From positions 62,001 to 126,000 of the forward strand of contig JARGOB010000007.1 of assembly GCA_029212925.1 (NCBI GenBank): a stretch of 64,000 nt of DNA. Direction: 5' to 3'. A program made the translations under genes and the position numbers. Of the stretch, positions 45,229 through 54,742 are shown piece after piece. The notes under the pieces are model-generated. The model saw only the letters and a program-made list of their open reading frames with translations, ran no database searches and was not told the DNA's origin. How positions within the stretch are numbered: position 1 is the stretch's first letter; each line of letters starts with the position of its first letter. This stretch comes from Coxiellaceae bacterium. Its GTDB lineage: Bacteria > Pseudomonadota > Gammaproteobacteria > Coxiellales > Coxiellaceae.

Positions 45229-47959
45229 TCACAGCCCTCCGTTTAAACACGTAGCTATAGTCCCCTTCTTTTGCACTAACTGGCTTAAGTAATTTTTTCT
45301 TTTCAAATAACTGACAGGATCCGCCCCCATGAATCAACAATTTTATAGGTTCATTTGCACTCAACGCGAACTGCATGCTATTTGCATCATGTTTAAAGTG
45401 GGTGATATCACCATTCATTTGTTTGATATATGGTGCAGTGGGTGCATCTTTTAACAATGTGATGTCCGCCATATTACCACCATTAATATGCACATAGGTT
45501 TGCTTATCATAATGGTTATAACCCATCACATGTGTGCTTAATGCAGGATAACCCCAAGCCATAGGCACGCGGTATTCTTTTAATGCGCCCATATTACGAA
45601 TCAGCCATGCTTTTCCTGATCGCGCATAGACTACATGATAGAAGCTCACGGCGCGTTTAATATATTCAGAACTGAATATTTTATTAGTCTGCTGCTTTAA
45701 CGCCCAATCATACACTTGATGCAATGCTTTTAGTGACGCTTTCTTTGAAGCGGAATAGGTATGATAATAAATATCAATCGGCTTATAACGATGCGGGCTT
45801 TCGGTGAGTTTGAATGTTTGAATCACATCACGAAACCCATAGTACGGACCCGTCCAATCATTGGTGTATACATTCTCATTTTGGTTAGGCGCATAAATTT
45901 GTATGTACTTGCCTTTAATAATACCAATCGGCGCAATCGCAGTTACAGTCTTTCTTCGCTCAGTAATTAACGTGTCACCACCATTCATATTCAACAGATG
46001 ATCACCATACGCTACCTTTAATGCCGCCTCGTCTGGATTCGTATCCCCCGACCACAACACCACTTTGCAACGCTTACCTTTTGGTGCCAGCTCACGATTA
46101 ATAAAATCCATTGACCCAGTTATTTCTCGCTCAGCACTGTATTTATAACCAGGGATTTGTAAGTTATACCCAACACCAACCTTATCCCGCGCTAACTTAC
46201 GCCACATAAATGGGTGAGTATACGTATGCGTTGCGATCTCAACCCACGGGAGCTTAAAAATGTCACGTGCCGCTTGCATAGACTGCTTTGCAAACTTTGG
46301 ATAAACCCCTTTTGGACTCACTTCACCTTCGATAATAGATGCTGTTGTTGGAATACGGTATTTCATTAACACATTATCTAACAGTGATTTTCCAGCAATT
46401 GGCCCCTTAAACCATTCAGACTTTGTTGCCCAACCATCGCCATCAATATGCACCATGAGCATACGTAAACCATTTTTGGTGGTAAGGTCCGCTACGGGGA
46501 TATACTTTAGCTGCAATGCCTTGCGAAAAAATTCAAATGGTCGTAATACCCAGTAAGTTAAATTTTCACCAATCTCATGCACGACATAGGGTGACAAGGC
46601 ATAGCCACCCCAGGGTGTAAATGCGACAGCCTCACTTTTTCTGCCTGCGCTGTCTTGCACAGTTAATTGTGGATCTCCTTGCTTTAAGCGCATATCCACT
46701 GTGCTTTCTGTCACATAAAGCTTGGTCTCATATCCCATTAACTGAGTTTTTTTAACCACCTTATACGGCGGCTTTGCCTCTCCCTCTGGAAATACCACAC
46801 CCAATTGCTTAGCTATACGAGGGTCTATTTTTAAATAATCGACACTACCCAGTAATGCAGCCGGGATCTGTTGCGCTACTTGCTTACTCAACCATTGAGC
46901 CAATGGCTTTGCCCTGCCATCAATCGGGCCATTAATCCACACCAATATTGCGGCAACTCGCCCCTTCAGCTGATAAGCTGGGAGTGGCTTTCGCACATCC
47001 ACCATCAATGGCACATAGCCCATTTGTTCTAATGGAAAAGCAGCAAAACGCATTGAGTCACTAAAGGTGATATCAGGGAATTGTTTGCTGTCATATACCA
47101 TCAAGACCGTACGTGGCACCACGGTTACATTGCCCACCCCCATGTTAGTTAATGTGCCATTACCCACCCAGGGAATAAAACCATCCGCTTTAATCTTATC
47201 TGCAACCTTTTGTGCTTTTTTTCGATCCGCTGAATTAGTGTAATCAATGACGATAGGCCACAAGCCGTATTTTTTAACCGCTTGCATTTGCTGCATAAGC
47301 CAATCACGGCTTTTCTTAGGCACATCAACATATCGACGTTTTGCATGATTCCATCCGGCATACAGTGATTCAGCAGCTACACCATCAATATCTTTATTAA
47401 CCTTGGGCAATAGCTCAAATCCACGATTAAGAATAATATGCAGGTGTGGAAATTTTTTCTTTACTGATTGAATAAGAGTTACCATGCCCGCTTCTTGCTT
47501 TGCTCTAGCATCAGCCGTTTTTGCAAATAAATGATAGGAATCCATCGTATCAAAAAATACCCCCTGATAACCTTGCTTGACCAATGGTGCAATTATCTTA
47601 GTGAGTGCATATTCACGCCATGCTGGATTGGATTGATCTAAAGCATAACTATTCCATGTACGATTACGAGCCATTACCCATTTTTTATTCGGTATTTTCT
47701 TATCGCCATGCCATTCGCCAATACTGACATAGGCATATGCCTGACTATTCTTATCGTTGAACTTTTTTGGATCAACACCTGACTTGGGATCTACCACCAC
47801 CACATCAAATGCATGTAACTCATCCACTGGTGGCTGCGAACCATAATAAAATGCGACACTGGGTAAATAGTTGGCCAATGCGTTACTGGTTGCACCTAAA
47901 GTAATCAAAATAAACGCAAGCGAAATATATTTAAACAGCCTCATCCTGGAGCATTCCAT
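45200..47959 (-). CDS. pelA: PelA, periplasmic Pel hydrolase/deacetylase, copy 2
   Basis: 919 aa (or 914 from the ATG at 47944). Signal peptide ending SNALAN. The N-terminal hydrolase domain (about residues 35-280) keeps FFDTMDSY and the catalytic Glu of AAESLYAGW (E197). A middle region is followed by a NodB-like deacetylase domain with HIDGDGW (catalytic Asp) and THTYTHP (two metal His). PelA partly de-N-acetylates Pel and can also cleave it. Close homologue of the upstream copy along its whole length; 37 bp separate them. Confidence 0.94.
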   Translation of the reverse strand: MECSRMRLFKYISLAFILITLGATSNALANYLPSVAFYYGSQPPVDELHAFDVVVVDPKSGVDPKKFNDKNSQAYAYVSIGEWHGDKKIPNKKWVMARNRTWNSYALDQSNPAWREYALTKIIAPLVKQGYQGVFFDTMDSYHLFAKTADARAKQEAGMVTLIQSVKKKFPHLHIILNRGFELLPKVNKDIDGVAAESLYAGWNHAKRRYVDVPKKSRDWLMQQMQAVKKYGLWPIVIDYTNSADRKKAQKVADKIKADGFIPWVGNGTLTNMGVGNVTVVPRTVLMVYDSKQFPDITFSDSMRFAAFPLEQMGYVPLMVDVRKPLPAYQLKGRVAAILVWINGPIDGRAKPLAQWLSKQVAQQIPAALLGSVDYLKIDPRIAKQLGVVFPEGEAKPPYKVVKKTQLMGYETKLYVTESTVDMRLKQGDPQLTVQDSAGRKSEAVAFTPWGGYALSPYVVHEIGENLTYWVLRPFEFFRKALQLKYIPVADLTTKNGLRMLMVHIDGDGWATKSEWFKGPIAGKSLLDNVLMKYRIPTTASIIEGEVSPKGVYPKFAKQSMQAARDIFKLPWVEIATHTYTHPFMWRKLARDKVGVGYNLQIPGYKYSAEREITGSMDFINRELAPKGKRCKVVLWSGDTNPDEAALKVAYGDHLLNMNGGDTLITERRKTVTAIAPIGIIKGKYIQIYAPNQNENVYTNDWTGPYYGFRDVIQTFKLTESPHRYKPIDIYYHTYSASKKASLKALHQVYDWALKQQTNKIFSSEYIKRAVSFYHVVYARSGKAWLIRNMGALKEYRVPMAWGYPALSTHVMGYNHYDKQTYVHINGGNMADITLLKDAPTAPYIKQMNGDITHFKHDANSMQFALSANEPIKLLIHGGGSCQLFEKKKLLKPVSAKEGDYSYVFKRRAVNALTAKCAA

Positions 47960-47996
47960 CCATTAGCAAACTCCAGAGTATACTATATTATGCGAT

Positions 47997-50744
47997 TCAA
48001 TAGGCAGCACATTTTACGGCCAATGTTTTTACATTATTTTGCTTAAAGGCATAGCGATAATCACCCGCGTTTTCTGCAACCGGTTTGACAATTTTTTTAC
48101 CTTGATATAATCGGCAAGCTCTTTCACCGTGAATAAGTAATTTAATTGGCTCATTCGCCTGTAATGCAAAATGCATACTGGTCGCAGTATGTTTGAAATT
48201 CGTCACATTTCCGTTCACTTCTTTGATAAACGGTGCGCTCGGTGGCTTTTTAGAAAAAGTAATAGTAGCTGTATTACCGCTATTTAAATGCAGATACGCC
48301 AAGTGATCGTAATGGTTATACCCCATCACGTTTGCACTTAATGTTGGGTAACCCCACTGATCGGGCACACGGTATTCTTTTAATGCTCCCATGTTGCGTA
48401 TTAACCAACCATTTGCTGAATGCGCATAAACAACATGATAAAAAGCCATCGCTCGCTGAGTATATTCTGAACTGTAAATTTTATTGGTAGGTTGCTTTAA
48501 TGCCCAGTCATACACCTGAGTGAGTGCGCGCAACGAACCTTTTTTGGAAGCAGAATAAGTATGATAATACACATCAATGGGCTTATATCGATGCGGTGAC
48601 TCGGTTAATTTATAAGTTTCTATTACCTTACGGAAACCATAAAACGGGCCCGTCCAGTCATTGGTATATATATTTTCATTTTGATTTGGTGCATACACCT
48701 GTATGTATGGCCCTTTCATCACACCAATAGGCGCAATCAATGTCAGCGACTTTCGACGCTGGGTGATGATCGTATCTCCACCATTCATGTTTGCTAAATG
48801 ATCCTTATAGGCAACTGCCAAAGCCTTAACATCAGGGTTAGTATCTCCTGTCCACAACGCCACCTTGCAGTGCTTTCCTTTCGGCGCTAATTGCCGATTA
48901 ATAAAATCGACTGAACCTGTAATCTCACGCTCCGCACTGTATACATACCCCGGAATAGCTAAATTATAATTTTTACCTGTCTTGTTACGCGCCAGCAATT
49001 GCCATTTATAAGGGTGTGAATAGGTATGCGTAGCCAACTCAACCCATGGCAATTTAAATATCTCTCGAGCAGCATGCATAGACTGTTTTGCATATTTAGG
49101 ATAAACACCCTCAGGACTAACTTCTGCCTCAACAATAGACACTGTTGTAGGAACTTTATATTTCCTGAGCACCTTATCAAGCATGGATTGCGCCGCAATA
49201 GACCCCTTATACCACTCTGATTTTGAAGCCCAACCATCACCATCAACATGCACCATCAACATTCGTAAACCGTTCTTTGTTGTCAGATCAGCAATAGGAA
49301 TATGCTTTAAGCGCAACGCCGTACGCAAAAAAGTAAAAGGCTGAAGTATCCAATAGGTTTGATCCTCACTGATTTGCTGCACGATAAATGGACTTTGCGC
49401 ATACCCACCCCAGGAGGTATAAGCAACTGCAACGCCCTTTTCATTAAGCTGATCAGCAATAGTTAATTGCGGGCGACCTTTATTTAACTTAATTTCAACA
49501 TCACTTTCAACTAAGTAAGGCTTAGATTCGTATCCAATCAAGGGCGTTTGCTGTGCAATCTTAATCGGTAACGTCGGCACATGGTCGATGAAGCGCATAC
49601 CCATTTTTTTAGCAAGCGCTTGGTCGTGTTGCAAATACGTAAAACTGCCCAACAATGTCAGTGGAATATCGGCAGATAGTTGCCGGCTAATCCATTGATC
49701 CAGTGATTTTTCAACTTTAGCATTTTTCCCATTTAGCCAAACGACAATACCTGCCACCCTTCCTTTCAGTGGTTCTGAAGGTAACGTTTGGTTAACATCT
49801 ATCAGCTTTGGTATATAACCCATTTGCTCAAGCGGAAAAGCAATAAAACGCATCGGATCACTCACCACAATATCCGGAAACTGCTTACTGTCATACACAA
49901 TATCAACCGTACGCGGCTCCACTGTCACCGCACCAACGCCTAAATTATTTAATGCCCCATTGGCCACCCACGGAATAAAACCGCGTGCTTTAATTTTATT
50001 CGCTACCTCCTGAGTTTTTTTAACGTCGATCGGATCAACATAGTCAATCACGATAGGCCACAAACCATATTTTTTTACAACTTGCATTTGCGCCATTATC
50101 CACGAGCGATCTTTTTTAACTACATTGGTATATCGTCTCTGAGACTGATTCCAACCGCTATACAAAGACTCAACGGCTACCCCATCAATGTCGTTATGCA
50201 CTTTTGGCAGCACCTCAAAACCGCGATTCAGAATGATATGAATATTGGGATAATGTTTTTTTACTGACTTAATTAAAGCAACTAAACCTGCTTCCTGTTG
50301 AGCTCTGACTTGCGGTGTTTTAGCAAATAACTGATACGAGTCCATGGTATCAAAAAACAAACCCTTATAACCTTGCTTCACTAATGGTCCAATAATTTTA
50401 TTCAGCGCGTACTGACGCCAAGCCGGATTAGATTGGTCCAGTGCATAACTGTTCCAGGAATGGTTACTTGCTTTAATCCATTTTTTATTCGGTATTTTAT
50501 TTTCACCATGCCACTCACCAATACTGACATAAGCATACGCTTGACTGTTATTATCATTAAACTGCTGTGGATTAAGCCCGGTTTTTGGATCAACCACCAC
50601 CACATCAAAAGCATGTAATTCATCCATTGGTGGGGTATGCCCATAGTAAAATGCAATACTTGGGAAGGCGGAAGTAGCACCACATGCCACTGTACTCAAA
50701 AGCACCAGAAAAAAGGTGGATAACAGATGTCTCAATATCTTCAT
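47997..50744 (-). CDS. pelA: PelA, periplasmic Pel hydrolase/deacetylase, copy 1
   Basis: 915 aa from the ATG at 50744 (MKILRHLL signal peptide; an upstream TTG is unlikely). Same architecture as copy 2: hydrolase domain with FFDTMDSY and the Glu of AVESLYSGW, then the deacetylase with HVDGDGW and THTYSHP. All catalytic residues named in Pseudomonas PelA (Glu of the hydrolase; Asp and two His of the deacetylase) are kept. It is the first gene of the pel cluster and is divergent from an alcohol dehydrogenase gene, with a 69-bp intergenic region that must contain the pel promoter. Confidence 0.94.
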   Translation of the reverse strand: MKILRHLLSTFFLVLLSTVACGATSAFPSIAFYYGHTPPMDELHAFDVVVVDPKTGLNPQQFNDNNSQAYAYVSIGEWHGENKIPNKKWIKASNHSWNSYALDQSNPAWRQYALNKIIGPLVKQGYKGLFFDTMDSYQLFAKTPQVRAQQEAGLVALIKSVKKHYPNIHIILNRGFEVLPKVHNDIDGVAVESLYSGWNQSQRRYTNVVKKDRSWIMAQMQVVKKYGLWPIVIDYVDPIDVKKTQEVANKIKARGFIPWVANGALNNLGVGAVTVEPRTVDIVYDSKQFPDIVVSDPMRFIAFPLEQMGYIPKLIDVNQTLPSEPLKGRVAGIVVWLNGKNAKVEKSLDQWISRQLSADIPLTLLGSFTYLQHDQALAKKMGMRFIDHVPTLPIKIAQQTPLIGYESKPYLVESDVEIKLNKGRPQLTIADQLNEKGVAVAYTSWGGYAQSPFIVQQISEDQTYWILQPFTFLRTALRLKHIPIADLTTKNGLRMLMVHVDGDGWASKSEWYKGSIAAQSMLDKVLRKYKVPTTVSIVEAEVSPEGVYPKYAKQSMHAAREIFKLPWVELATHTYSHPYKWQLLARNKTGKNYNLAIPGYVYSAEREITGSVDFINRQLAPKGKHCKVALWTGDTNPDVKALAVAYKDHLANMNGGDTIITQRRKSLTLIAPIGVMKGPYIQVYAPNQNENIYTNDWTGPFYGFRKVIETYKLTESPHRYKPIDVYYHTYSASKKGSLRALTQVYDWALKQPTNKIYSSEYTQRAMAFYHVVYAHSANGWLIRNMGALKEYRVPDQWGYPTLSANVMGYNHYDHLAYLHLNSGNTATITFSKKPPSAPFIKEVNGNVTNFKHTATSMHFALQANEPIKLLIHGERACRLYQGKKIVKPVAENAGDYRYAFKQNNVKTLAVKCAAY

Positions 50745-50813
50745 TAAAGGTATTCCAATCAATACTATAGGTAAAGATATACTATAATATGCGCACCTAA
50801 AGGAGAAGCAAAA

Positions 50814-51821
50814 ATGTCAACTCGCAGCTATGCCACCCATGCCGTCAATCAACCACTCGATTTATTTGAATATCAAGCAAAGCCGTTAGCGCCATTAGAC
50901 GTTGCCGTAAAAATTAGTCATTGCGGTGTGTGTTATAGCGATATTCGTGTAATGGAAACAGACCAAGGCAATAATTACCCCATTGTTCCAGGCCACGAAG
51001 TCGTCGGCACAGTCATTGATAAAGGCAATGCTGTTGAACATCTAGACATTGGTCAACGTGTTGGTATTGGCTGGCAAAGCGGTGCATGCATGCACTGCCA
51101 ACGCTGCCTTGAAGGTGATGAAGTCCATTGTAAACAATTTAAACGAACCTGCCTTGACGGCTACGGCGGCTTTGCTGAAGCCATTCAGGTCAACAGCAAT
51201 TTTGCGTTTGCGATTCCCGATGAATTAAAATCTGAATATGTTGGCCCATTAATGTGTGGTGGCGCTACAGTCTTTCGCCCTCTGCTATATCACATCAATA
51301 AACCTTTAGTAAAAGTTGGCGTTATTGGCATTGGTGGCTTAGGCCATATGGCATTACAGTTTGCACATGCATTTGGTTGTGAAGTTACAGCCATTTCAAG
51401 ATCAGCCAGCAAAGCTGCAGAGGCTAAAGGCTTTGGTGCGCATCATTTTATCAATAGCGACGATGCTGAAGATATGCAGCAAGCCATGCACTCTCAAGAC
51501 TTGATTCTCAATACTGCTACTGCTGATCTTGATTGGGAACCATATTTAAATTTATTACACGCTCATGGAAAAATCTGCGTTGTTGGTATCCCCAATAAAC
51601 CACTAAGCATACCGGTACGGCCGCTGATTGATATGGAAGCATCGGTCGTTGGCAGCCATATCGGCAGCGTACCGGATATTCACCGCATGTTAGCCTATGC
51701 TGCAAAAAACAATATCAAACCACAAATCGAACAATTTCCCATGAGCGACGTTAATGTGGCACTCGATAAGTTACGCGCAGGCAAAATGCGTTATCGCGGT
51801 GTCCTGGTCAGCGATTGGTAG
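50814..51821 (+). CDS. zinc-dependent alcohol dehydrogenase (YahK/cinnamyl-type)
   Basis: 335 aa medium-chain dehydrogenase. Catalytic-zinc ligands CGVCYSDI and GHEVVG, structural-zinc cluster CMHCQRC...C, and the NAD(P) motif GIGGLGHMALQ are intact. The closest known group is the NADPH-dependent aldehyde reductases such as YahK/AdhC, which reduce a range of aldehydes; the true substrate is unknown. AAGGAG precedes the ATG, and TATAAT at 50783-50788 may be its -10 element. Confidence 0.92.
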   Translation: MSTRSYATHAVNQPLDLFEYQAKPLAPLDVAVKISHCGVCYSDIRVMETDQGNNYPIVPGHEVVGTVIDKGNAVEHLDIGQRVGIGWQSGACMHCQRCLEGDEVHCKQFKRTCLDGYGGFAEAIQVNSNFAFAIPDELKSEYVGPLMCGGATVFRPLLYHINKPLVKVGVIGIGGLGHMALQFAHAFGCEVTAISRSASKAAEAKGFGAHHFINSDDAEDMQQAMHSQDLILNTATADLDWEPYLNLLHAHGKICVVGIPNKPLSIPVRPLIDMEASVVGSHIGSVPDIHRMLAYAAKNNIKPQIEQFPMSDVNVALDKLRAGKMRYRGVLVSDW

Positions 51822-51825
51822 CACT

Positions 51826-51852
51826 GTCATCCCGCACTTGATGCGGGATCCA
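51826..51852. repeat. dispersed palindromic repeat overlapping epmB
   Basis: GTCATCCCGCA-ctt-GATGCGGGATCCA: arms ATCCCGCA/TGCGGGAT. The minus-strand epmB stop codon (51827) and last residues lie within it, so the repeat has become part of the coding sequence. Confidence 0.85.
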
Positions 51853-52822
51853 CATATAAAACAGGCTGTTTTCCACCTACCCCACCCGGCGTATCAATCA
51901 CATAAGTCGGCACACATAACCCAGAATACTGCTCACGCAATTGCTTCATCAACGCCAACCCTTTATCAGGATCCACACGAAAATGACCGGTGCCACGTGC
52001 CTTGTCCAACTGATGAATATAGTAAGGCTTAATCCGTAATGTAACTAACAAACGCATTAAATCAGATAGCGCTTCTAGATTATCATTCACGTTTTTTAAT
52101 AATACCGACTGACTTAACATGGGAATGCCTGCATTGATTAAATCATTGCAAGCACGTTTTGCTTCATCATGAAACTCATCTGCATGATTGGTGTGCAAAA
52201 CAACGTAGGTAGGTTGATGCAGTTGTAATGTCGCTATCATTTCCGAATTAATGCGCTTGGAATCAACCACCGGAATACGCGTATGCACGCGAATTACTTT
52301 TACATGCTCAATCGCACTTAAACGTTTTATGATTTGCGCTAATTGCTTGGCTTTTAATAGTAACGGGTCTCCACCGGTTAAAATCACTTCCCAAATTTCA
52401 TTATGACTTTCAATATAAGCATAGGCATTTTCTAATTGCTCAGGTGTCATCGCCGCCTGACCTGGACCTATTTTTTCACGGCGAAAACAGAAACGGCAAT
52501 ACACCGCACAAACATTAATCGGCATTAGCAAACAGCGATCGCGATGACGATGCACTACACCCGCCACTGGCGAGTAAGCCGTATCACCTATTGGATCCTC
52601 CAGCTCATCATCAGCAATATCCAGCTCCTTGATACTCGGCACAAACTGGCGTGTGACCGCTGTAGCTGCCGGATTATCGGTTAGGATTTGCACCATCTCA
52701 GGCGAAACGGCTATCGAAAATGACTCAGCTACTTGATTTAATGCAGGCGTCTCATCATCAGACACTAAACCCGCCTCAAGGAGTTGTTGATTATTTTTGA
52801 TTGCTTTTGTCATGGGCGGCAT
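51827..52822 (-). CDS. epmB: EF-P (R)-beta-lysylation protein EpmB
   Basis: 331-aa radical-SAM lysine 2,3-aminomutase homologue that makes (R)-beta-lysine for modification of elongation factor P. The iron-sulfur site CAVYCRFCFRR (CxxxCxxC) is intact, preceded by RHRDRCLLMP and followed by LTGGDPLLLK. PLP-binding and substrate residues lie in the C-terminal half (THIRIPVV-type region reads RVHTRIPVVDSKR). No other EF-P modification gene is visible in the window. The last residues (VDPASSAG) come from a dispersed repeat. Confidence 0.95.
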   Translation of the reverse strand: MPPMTKAIKNNQQLLEAGLVSDDETPALNQVAESFSIAVSPEMVQILTDNPAATAVTRQFVPSIKELDIADDELEDPIGDTAYSPVAGVVHRHRDRCLLMPINVCAVYCRFCFRREKIGPGQAAMTPEQLENAYAYIESHNEIWEVILTGGDPLLLKAKQLAQIIKRLSAIEHVKVIRVHTRIPVVDSKRINSEMIATLQLHQPTYVVLHTNHADEFHDEAKRACNDLINAGIPMLSQSVLLKNVNDNLEALSDLMRLLVTLRIKPYYIHQLDKARGTGHFRVDPDKGLALMKQLREQYSGLCVPTYVIDTPGGVGGKQPVLYVDPASSAG

Positions 52823-52839
52823 TGTAGCTCAATATTTAC

Positions 52840-53256
52840 TCAATGCCAATTCCATGGGTTTATCACTGCCAGCGTTTTAAACTGAAAATCTGATTCATTG
52901 CGTGTTACCAGCGTCATATCAAAATGTAAGGCGGTTGCCGCTATTAAACTATCAATCGCAGGTAGTGGTCTCTTTTCTTCTGCTAGTAATCGCCCCCAGC
53001 GATCAGCTACATCTGCATCAATATCCATAACATGATCAGAAAACCATGTCACGAGCTCATGCTCTAACCATAAGCGAAGTTTTTTCTTTCTTTTCTGCTC
53101 CTTTGCAGCTTCAATCCCTTTACGAATCTCACCTAACGTTAATACACTTATATAAAGGCTATCGTCAGATATTTTTTGCAACCATGCCAGTACCGATTTA
53201 TTTGGTTTTGCTTTAACTGTTTCTGAAAGAACATTAGTATCCAATAAATATTTCAT
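52840..53256 (-). CDS. PIN-domain toxin (VapC/FitB type)
   Basis: 138 aa. PIN ribonuclease fold with the expected acidic residues: LLDTNVLSE near the N-terminus, LGEIRKGIE, and PAIDSLIAATAL with a further Asp in TRNESDF. Such toxins cleave RNA (tRNA, rRNA or mRNA) and are neutralised by the antitoxin encoded just upstream, with which it overlaps by 4 bp (ATGA). Intact. Confidence 0.92.
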   Translation of the reverse strand: MKYLLDTNVLSETVKAKPNKSVLAWLQKISDDSLYISVLTLGEIRKGIEAAKEQKRKKKLRLWLEHELVTWFSDHVMDIDADVADRWGRLLAEEKRPLPAIDSLIAATALHFDMTLVTRNESDFQFKTLAVINPWNWH

Positions 53257-53501
53257 AAATCCGTGTCTCGTGTTGTTGATTTGTCACGCGTCACTTTAAA
53301 GTCAACCCCGACAAGCGGCGATTGACGCATTAATTGCAGAAAAGTTTTCTTGTTCTTGGTTAACTTCTCGTATTCATCGATAGATATTACCACAGCTTTG
53401 GATTCCCCTCTTACCGTAATATTTTGTGGACCCTGTGTAACCGCTTTATTGATTACTTCACTAAATTTTGCTTTCGCTTCTTGTAATTGCCATTGTTGCA
53501 T
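53253..53501 (-). CDS. Phd/YefM-family antitoxin
   Basis: 82 aa. N-terminal Phd/YefM DNA-binding fold (MQQWQLQEAKAKFSEVINKA, then VRGESKAVVISIDEYEKL) and a C-terminal toxin-binding tail. AGGAG lies 6 nt before the ATG. Forms a type II toxin-antitoxin operon with the PIN toxin downstream; this family normally represses its own promoter, and a palindrome just upstream is a good operator candidate. Confidence 0.92.
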   Translation of the reverse strand: MQQWQLQEAKAKFSEVINKAVTQGPQNITVRGESKAVVISIDEYEKLTKNKKTFLQLMRQSPLVGVDFKVTRDKSTTRDTDL

Positions 53502-53513
53502 CAGCCGCTCCTA

Positions 53514-53528
53514 ACTAGTCAGTCTAGT
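53514..53528. promoter_or_regulatory. candidate operator of the toxin-antitoxin operon
   Basis: Perfect inverted repeat ACTAG-TCAGT-CTAGT directly upstream of the antitoxin ribosome site; TATAAT on the minus strand (53532-53537) is just beyond it. Position fits autorepression by the antitoxin. Confidence 0.6.
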
Positions 53529-53693
53529 CATATTATAGCTAATGTGCAGTTTTATTACAAGCCAATAAGGTCAACTTTCATAGCGCAGCTCGACAATGGG
53601 CTTGACCATTGCAGAATCCGTGTCAAAATAACCAAACTCAACTTGTTGAAAAACATAACATTAGCGTACATCAACCGGACAAGGACGAAAGCG

Positions 53694-54740
53694 ATGAATA
53701 CTATAAAAAAACTGATCTGTGCCGCTGCACTGGCCATCACTGCAAGCGCGCACGCTGGCTTACTGCCAATCGAGCAAGACACCATCCACGTATTTAAAAA
53801 AGTATCACCCTATGTGGTAAACGTGCACCCCTACAAACAATCGAATAATTTACATTGGCAGCCACAAAAAATATTAGCCGGTACAGGCTCAGGAATCATC
53901 TGGAATGCTGATGGCTACGTCGTTACCAACTACCATATTATTGGTCAACACAAATATTTTGAAGTCACATTAAAAAATGGCAAAACAGTAAAAGCTGATT
54001 TTATCGGCGGTGACCCACGCAAAGACGTGGCGGTACTAAAACTTAAAAACAGTAAGCTACTAGCCAAAGCCATTCCATCACAAAAGATTGCGGTTAGTAA
54101 CAGCAAAAACCTACAAGTAGGCCAAATAGCAATCGCTATCGGTAATCCATTTGGCCTGGATGAGACACTAACCGAAGGGGTAGTCTCTGCGTTAGATCGC
54201 GAAATCTTTGGTTACGGCGGTGTCGAAATCAGCGGTATGATTCAAACCGATGCCTCTATCAACCCCGGCAACTCCGGTGGACCATTGATTGATAGCCGCG
54301 GACGCTTAATTGGCATGAACACCATGATATATTCACAAACCGGCGGTTTTTCAGGTATCGGCTTTGCCATTCCAAGCAACACGATTGTCGGTGTTGTCAA
54401 CCAAATTATTAAACACGGAAAAATTATTGCTTCCGGTATCGGCATTATTCCTCTGCCCGATCGCATTGCCGTACAAGCAGGTGTCGATGGTGTCATTATC
54501 GCTAAAGTCGCGCCCGGCATGCCGGCCAGTAAAGCGGGGTTAAGAGGCATGACACAAACACGCAATGGTCAATACCGCGTTGGTGATATCATCACCGGCA
54601 TCAATGGTCATAAAATTAAAGACTATAACGACCTTTACCAAATACTAGACAAAACAAAAGTAGGACAAAAGGTTACATTAACGATACAACGAGGCAACAA
54701 ACGCAAAAAAGTGAAACTGAGAACCGTTAACCTACAGTAA
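53694..54740 (+). CDS. HtrA/DegQ-type periplasmic serine protease with one PDZ domain
   Basis: 348 aa from the ATG at 53694 (AAGGA 8 nt upstream; starts a signal peptide MNTIKKLICAAALAITASAHA). The longer in-frame reading is not supported. Trypsin-like triad: His in VTNYHIIG, Asp in RKDVAVLKL, Ser in NPGNSGGPL. A single C-terminal PDZ domain (about residues 240-345) makes it similar in size to DegS, but it has a cleavable signal rather than a membrane anchor. Periplasmic quality control is likely. Converges on the glutaminase gene with a 2-bp gap. Confidence 0.93.
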   Translation: MNTIKKLICAAALAITASAHAGLLPIEQDTIHVFKKVSPYVVNVHPYKQSNNLHWQPQKILAGTGSGIIWNADGYVVTNYHIIGQHKYFEVTLKNGKTVKADFIGGDPRKDVAVLKLKNSKLLAKAIPSQKIAVSNSKNLQVGQIAIAIGNPFGLDETLTEGVVSALDREIFGYGGVEISGMIQTDASINPGNSGGPLIDSRGRLIGMNTMIYSQTGGFSGIGFAIPSNTIVGVVNQIIKHGKIIASGIGIIPLPDRIAVQAGVDGVIIAKVAPGMPASKAGLRGMTQTRNGQYRVGDIITGINGHKIKDYNDLYQILDKTKVGQKVTLTIQRGNKRKKVKLRTVNLQ

Positions 54741-54742
54741 CG

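Noticed and set aside
50745..50813. A defined -35/-10 promoter for the pel cluster.
   Set aside because: The region is AT-rich with several TATA-like boxes on the minus strand, but no pair with correct spacing stands out, so I did not mark one.
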